Shown piece after piece: positions 33,287 to 38,373 of a stretch of 38,373 nucleotides of DNA. The position numbers and the translations under genes are program-made. A model generated the notes under the pieces. It was not told the DNA's origin and did not search any database. It saw nothing but the letters and a program-made list of their open reading frames with translations. Every line of letters starts with the position of its first letter. Position 1 is the first letter of the stretch. The stretch is from Halobacteriales archaeon QS_8_69_26 (lineage in GTDB: Archaea; Halobacteriota; Halobacteria; Halobacteriales; SW-7-71-33), in assembly GCA_003023195.1 (NCBI GenBank), contig PXRX01000044.1, positions 1 through 38,373 of the forward strand, given 5' to 3'.

Positions 33287-34450
33287 ATGGACTTCGACCT
33301 TCCCGACGAGCACCGGATGATCCGGGACGAGGTCAGGCGGTTCTGCGAGGAGGAGATAGAACCGATCGCCCAGGAGATAGAGGACGAGCACCGCTACCCC
33401 GCCGAGGTGTTCGACCAGCTCGGGCAACTCGACATGATGGGCGTCCCGATTTCCGAGGAGTACGGGGGCCTCGGGGGCGACCAGCTCATGTACGCGCTGG
33501 TCTGCGAGGAACTCGGGCGCGTCTCGGGGTCGGTCGGGCTCTCCTACGCGGCCCACGTCTCGCTCGCGAGCAAACCGATCGAGCTGTTCGGCACCGAGGA
33601 CCAGAAGGAGCGCTGGCTCCGACCGCTCGCGGAGGGCGAGTACGTCGGCGGCTGGGCGCTGACCGAACCCGGGTCCGGGTCGGACGCCAGCGACATGGAC
33701 ACCACCGCCGAGAAGGTGGAACGTGCCGGCGGGCACGCGGGCGACGAGTGGGTGCTCAACGGCACGAAGCAGTTCATCACCAACGCCTCGGAGGCGGGGT
33801 CGGTGCTGGTCAAGGCCGTCACCGAACCGGGAGCAGGCTACGGCGGCATCTCGACGTTCGTCGTCGACCCCCGCAACGACGACGGGTTCGAGGTCACCAC
33901 GGTCTGGGACAAGATGGGGCTGAACGCCTCGCCCACCTGCGAGGTCCAGCTCGACGACGTCCGCATCCCCGAGGACCGCCTGCTGGGCGAGGCGGGCGAG
34001 GGCTGGGACCAGACCAAGAAGACGCTCAACGGCGGTCGGATCTCCATCGCCGCCCTCTCCGTCGGACTGGCCCAGGGGGCCTACGAGCACGCCAGGGAGT
34101 ACGCAAAAGAGCGCGAGCAGTTCGGCCAGCCCATCTCGAAGTTCGACGCGATCCGCAACAAGATAACCGCGATGGAGCGAAAGACCGAGCGCGCCCGCCT
34201 GCTGACCCACAAGTCGGCATGGCAGTACGACCAGGGTCGTGACGTCACCACCTCCTCGTCGCTGGCGAAGTGGGACGCGAGCGAGGCCGCCCGCGAGGTG
34301 GCCGAGGACGCCGTGCAGGTGCTCGGCGGCTACGGCTACACCGAGGACTTCGCCCCACAGCGGTTCTACCGCGACGCCAAGCTCATGGAGATCGGGGAGG
34401 GGACCAGCGAGATCCAGCAACTGGTCATCGGGCGCGAACTCGGGCTCTGA
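33287..34450 (+). CDS. Acyl-CoA dehydrogenase
   Basis: A 387-residue flavoenzyme that introduces the alpha-beta double bond into acyl-CoA. FDLPDEHRMIRDEVRRFCEE starts the family's N-terminal helical domain; ALTEPGSGSDASDM is the first signature and FVVDPRNDDGFEVTT part of the mid beta-domain. QVLGGYGYTEDFAPQRFYRDAKL and IGEGTSEIQ are the C-terminal signatures; E371 in that motif is the catalytic base. Length and motifs are those of short/medium-chain enzymes, but chain length or branched-chain preference cannot be read. GATTTTAA (about 33255-33262) lies ~25-32 bases before the ATG. No electron-transfer flavoprotein genes are nearby. Confidence 0.93.
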   Translation: MDFDLPDEHRMIRDEVRRFCEEEIEPIAQEIEDEHRYPAEVFDQLGQLDMMGVPISEEYGGLGGDQLMYALVCEELGRVSGSVGLSYAAHVSLASKPIELFGTEDQKERWLRPLAEGEYVGGWALTEPGSGSDASDMDTTAEKVERAGGHAGDEWVLNGTKQFITNASEAGSVLVKAVTEPGAGYGGISTFVVDPRNDDGFEVTTVWDKMGLNASPTCEVQLDDVRIPEDRLLGEAGEGWDQTKKTLNGGRISIAALSVGLAQGAYEHAREYAKEREQFGQPISKFDAIRNKITAMERKTERARLLTHKSAWQYDQGRDVTTSSSLAKWDASEAAREVAEDAVQVLGGYGYTEDFAPQRFYRDAKLMEIGEGTSEIQQLVIGRELGL

Positions 34451-34655
34451 CCGTCGCTACTTCTCGCGGAGTTCGAACTCCATCGCCAGGGGTTCCGGAT
34501 GCTCTGGGTGACCCTAGGGGTCCCCGTGTCGATGACATCGACGCCGTCCGGATCCGCTCCTGGCGGTCGCCCTGGCGGGTCTGATGGGATCGACGACCAG
34601 GCCGGAGCGAGACCGCCCGGAGGTGCCACGTCCCCGTTTAACATATAAAGGTATC
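34451..34655. other. Intergenic stretch with palindromes and a possible gene remnant
   Basis: The first 50 bases read on the minus strand as HPEHPEPLAMEFELREK then a stop, a sensible haloarchaeal C-terminus without a body, since a TAG stop lies directly upstream. GTCGATG-A-CATCGAC (34528-34542) is a perfect palindrome with 7-base arms, and GACCCTAGGGGTC lies just before it (34510-34522). ACATATAAAG (34641-34650) is a TATA-like run further upstream of the thermosome promoter. No full gene fits. Confidence 0.35.
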
Positions 34656-34730
34656 GTTTGACACTGTTTGACACGGCACGTAGGCGGAGTTTGCGACCGG
34701 ATCTGCACTCGATACCGGTATCTTTATTTA
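34656..34730 (+). promoter_or_regulatory. Thermosome promoter: direct repeats, palindrome and TATA box
   Basis: TTTATTTA (34723-34730) is the TATA box, 28-35 bases before the ATG. Directly touching it is the perfect 12-base palindrome GATACCGGTATC (34711-34722), covering the place of the BRE where TFB binds. Further upstream GTTTGACAC occurs twice in helical phase (34656-34664 and 34666-34674, 10-base period). Chaperonin genes in haloarchaea are heat-inducible, so these are good candidates for the control sites. Confidence 0.55.
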
Positions 34731-34757
34731 GAAGAGCATTCAACCTCTCTATTGACC

Positions 34758-36440
<1,683 letters not shown>

Positions 36441-36498
36441 GCCCGGCCGCTTCCATCCCCCTCGACCGCCGCACCGCTCGCCGACCGACGACTCTTCG

Positions 36499-36503
36499 TT
36501 TTT
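36499..36503 (+). terminator. T5 run after the thermosome gene
   Basis: TTTTT at 36499-36503 stands 59 bases after the thermosome stop in otherwise GC-rich DNA. It is a plausible archaeal termination signal. No stable hairpin is needed in archaea and none was noticed here. Confidence 0.35.
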
Positions 36504-36650
36504 ATCGATCTCCCGGTGAGCGACTGCGCCGCCGGTCGGTCCTCCGGAACCACCGGGAGCATCGGATCGCCGGTGGCTGGGGATCTCCCGAGAAGGATCG
36601 CGGGAATACGCGAACCCCGCGACGGTTCGAAAGTGACGGCGCGGCCGGGA

Positions 36651-38372
36651 CTAGGGGGTCCGGAGCTGTGCGACGTTCTCCTCGGAGGCCCAGGCCTCGA
36701 CGACCTCCTGGAGGAAGTCGAGCGAGATGTCGTCGGCGGCCCAGTCGCTGACGGCCTCCCTCAGGCCGGGAGTCTCGATGACGCCGTCGTCGTCGATGTC
36801 GTAGGCCGACAGTCCGCCGCCCTGAACGTCGATGACGGTCGTCCCGATGTCTACCTTCTTGGTCCCCCCGTAGTAGATCTCCCCGGAGATCTCCAGCTGG
36901 TCGGCGCTACCGATGGCCGGCGAGGTGACGATCTCGTAGGACACGGTGATCGTGGTGTCGGGACCGACGCCCTCCACCGCGACGCTGACCTGGTCGGGCC
37001 CTTCGGCGGTGGTTGCGACGCTTCCGCTACCGCCGATCTCGACGGACTGGATCGACAGGCTCTCGACGGCAGGGGAGACGCTCTCGACGACCGCGACGCG
37101 GTCCTGGCCGGTGTCGGGGCTCACTTCCACGGTGGACGTGGTGGAGTCACCGGCGTCGATCGACTGGCTGTCGACCGAACGGTTGTCCGAGGTTTGGTTG
37201 CCACCGTCGCTCGACTGGACGGTCACGGTGGTACTCGCGGAGTCGCCGCCGGCCGCGACGGTCGCGGTGTAGTCGCCCGCGTCGCCGGAACTCGTCGCCC
37301 ACGAGAGCGTGACCTGGGTCGACTCGCCGGCCCCGAGGGTCACGCTCGTCGAGTCACGCTGGCTCCCGCCGACGTCGAGCGTGACCGTCTCGGTCGTCTC
37401 GCTATCGCCGGTGTTCTCGACCGTGGCGGTGACGTCCAACTGGTCGCCCGCCGTGACCGGGCTGTTCGTCGAGTCGATCGAAACCGCGATCGTCGAGGGC
37501 TCGCCTTCAGTGTGGGTGATCTGCGCGTCGTCCTGGCCCATCACGTTCCCGTCGGCGTCGAGGTACGGGGCGTCCCACTCCCCGCCGGACTCGGAGTAGT
37601 CGAACAGCCGGTTCGCGTTGTCGTCCGTGTGGGCCGTGGCGTACAGCGTGGTGTCGCTCTCGACCGGCTGGTCGAGTGTGACCGTCACGTCCTCGTGGAC
37701 GCCCGGACCGAGGTAGTCGGAAACGCCCCGGACGGCGGAGGGGTTCCGGCCGGACTCGTTCGAGACGGCGACGAAGCCGCCCTCCGAGAGGTTAACGCGG
37801 TCGATGGTGACGGTCTCGCCGGTCGTCGACTGGTCCGCGAAGTCGACGCTGGCGTCGTTGTACTCGTAGGTGACCGAGGTCGTGGCGCTGATCGACGGGT
37901 CGAGGCCCTCGTTGACGGTCACACCGACCTCGAACGTCCCGGCGTTTTGCGGGTTCTGGACCGGGCTCAACACCACAACGATCTGGTCGCCCTGCTGGAT
38001 GGTCAGGTTCTGGTTCGTCTCGATCTTCACCGCGGTCCCGTCCTTCTGTCCGGTGACCTCGGTGACCGTCGCGCTGACGTCGATCTGCGTGCCGGGATCG
38101 TCGTTGCCGCGGTCGATCCCGACCCGTTCGATGGTGCCCGCTCCGACGTTGCTCACGTCCGCGGGTTCGGCGCCGAGACTGTAGTCGACGAAGACGTTCT
38201 TCAGGTCGCTACCTGCGACCGCCGAGTCGGCGACCGTCATCCGGACGGCGTGTGTCGATTCGGCTTCGCTCGGGTCCGTCGGTGTCGGGTCGATCTGGAC
38301 GTCGTGGCCGCTTGCGGCGTCGGCCGCGAGCGTCGAACCGACCGCCACCGACGACAGTACCATTAATACTAC
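36651..38372 (-). CDS. Secreted surface protein with CARDB and dockerin-like modules (5' end outside window)
   Basis: At least 574 residues; the frame stays open past the first ATG (38363) to the window edge with hydrophobic codons (VVL before MVLSSVAVGSTLAADA), so the signal peptide probably starts outside. Counting from that ATG: a beta-rich domain (~20-180), a DUF7282-like haloarchaeal domain (~183-285; GVSDYLGPGVHEDVTVTL, ATAHTDDNANRLFDY), a CARDB-type adhesion domain (~289-383; VTATVENTGDSETTE), a beta-domain (~400-513) and a dockerin-like end (~519-560) with a calcium-loop-like YDIDDDGVIE. The last two modules match the end of the subtilase at 24566. The dockerin half is single. No PGF-CTERM-type anchor follows, so how it is held at the surface is unclear. 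The gene is convergent with the thermosome gene. Confidence 0.8.
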   Translation of the reverse strand, partial: VVLMVLSSVAVGSTLAADAASGHDVQIDPTPTDPSEAESTHAVRMTVADSAVAGSDLKNVFVDYSLGAEPADVSNVGAGTIERVGIDRGNDDPGTQIDVSATVTEVTGQKDGTAVKIETNQNLTIQQGDQIVVVLSPVQNPQNAGTFEVGVTVNEGLDPSISATTSVTYEYNDASVDFADQSTTGETVTIDRVNLSEGGFVAVSNESGRNPSAVRGVSDYLGPGVHEDVTVTLDQPVESDTTLYATAHTDDNANRLFDYSESGGEWDAPYLDADGNVMGQDDAQITHTEGEPSTIAVSIDSTNSPVTAGDQLDVTATVENTGDSETTETVTLDVGGSQRDSTSVTLGAGESTQVTLSWATSSGDAGDYTATVAAGGDSASTTVTVQSSDGGNQTSDNRSVDSQSIDAGDSTTSTVEVSPDTGQDRVAVVESVSPAVESLSIQSVEIGGSGSVATTAEGPDQVSVAVEGVGPDTTITVSYEIVTSPAIGSADQLEISGEIYYGGTKKVDIGTTVIDVQGGGLSAYDIDDDGVIETPGLREAVSDWAADDISLDFLQEVVEAWASEENVAQLRTP

Positions 38373-38373
38373 G

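Noticed and set aside
36516..38366. 616-residue plus-strand frame over the right-end surface protein
   Set aside because: Shadow of the minus-strand gene, which has CARDB and dockerin-like modules and a signal peptide.

Overview
The window looks like chromosomal DNA of a haloarchaeon (class Halobacteria). From about 2.1 kb onward the DNA is very GC-rich and the predicted proteins are strongly acidic. Many genes have an archaeal TATA-like box about 25-33 bases before the start codon, which implies leaderless transcripts. The gene content also fits: a thermosome chaperonin with a GGM tail, a geranylgeranyl-reductase-family flavoprotein, a Tat-signal protein, a lipobox lipoprotein and dockerin-like surface proteins. 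The genus cannot be told from the sequence alone.

Layout. Positions 1-2.1 kb are AT-rich and unlike the rest: the 3' end of an unknown gene, a Tat-signal protein, a small membrane protein, and a decayed IS-type transposase with several frameshifts whose right end marks the jump to GC-rich DNA. 2.1-9.0 kb: a thioredoxin-like protein, a three-gene molybdenum hydroxylase operon (2Fe-2S, molybdopterin and FAD subunits, translationally coupled), a convergent membrane histidine kinase, and a cyclase-family metal hydrolase. 9.0-14.1 kb: lipoprotein, GrpB-family protein, zinc alcohol dehydrogenase, dual-specificity phosphatase, a 64-residue membrane protein and a CocE/NonD hydrolase. 14.3-18.3 kb: an NCS2 xanthine/uracil permease, a small membrane protein, a family III CoA-transferase and another membrane protein. 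18.4-22.0 kb: a low-complexity acidic protein, then an amino-acid module (Lrp/AsnC regulator overlapping a class I aminotransferase, then an ornithine cyclodeaminase/alanine dehydrogenase homologue). 22.2-30.5 kb: a PAS-PAS-GAF sensor whose kinase domain has lost its key residues, a 1497-residue secreted subtilase holding two protease copies of which only the first keeps its active site, and a geranylgeranyl-reductase-family protein. 30.7-38.4 kb: a membrane-anchored coiled-coil protein whose N-terminal domain resembles actin/Hsp70-fold ATPases, an acyl-CoA dehydrogenase, the thermosome subunit, and the 3' part of a surface protein that shares its C-terminal modules with the subtilase.

How they may work together. 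The molybdenum hydroxylase, cyclase-family hydrolase and xanthine/uracil permease could all act on purines or other N-heterocycles, but they are separate transcription units and the substrate is not shown. The CoA-transferase and acyl-CoA dehydrogenase are acyl-CoA enzymes placed far apart. The subtilase and the right-end surface protein share a beta-domain plus dockerin-like tail, so they probably go to the same place outside the cell.

Signals not explained by ordinary genes: (1) a double-palindrome motif, TTACnGTAA twice about one helical turn apart, found three times, each 41-62 bases after the stop of a + strand gene; (2) five short degenerate tandem arrays (period 20-33) lying at or just after stop codons; (3) a perfect 12-base palindrome touching the thermosome TATA box; (4) two short upstream ORFs whose TGA overlaps the next gene's ATG. 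No tRNA, rRNA, CRISPR array or intact insertion sequence was seen.
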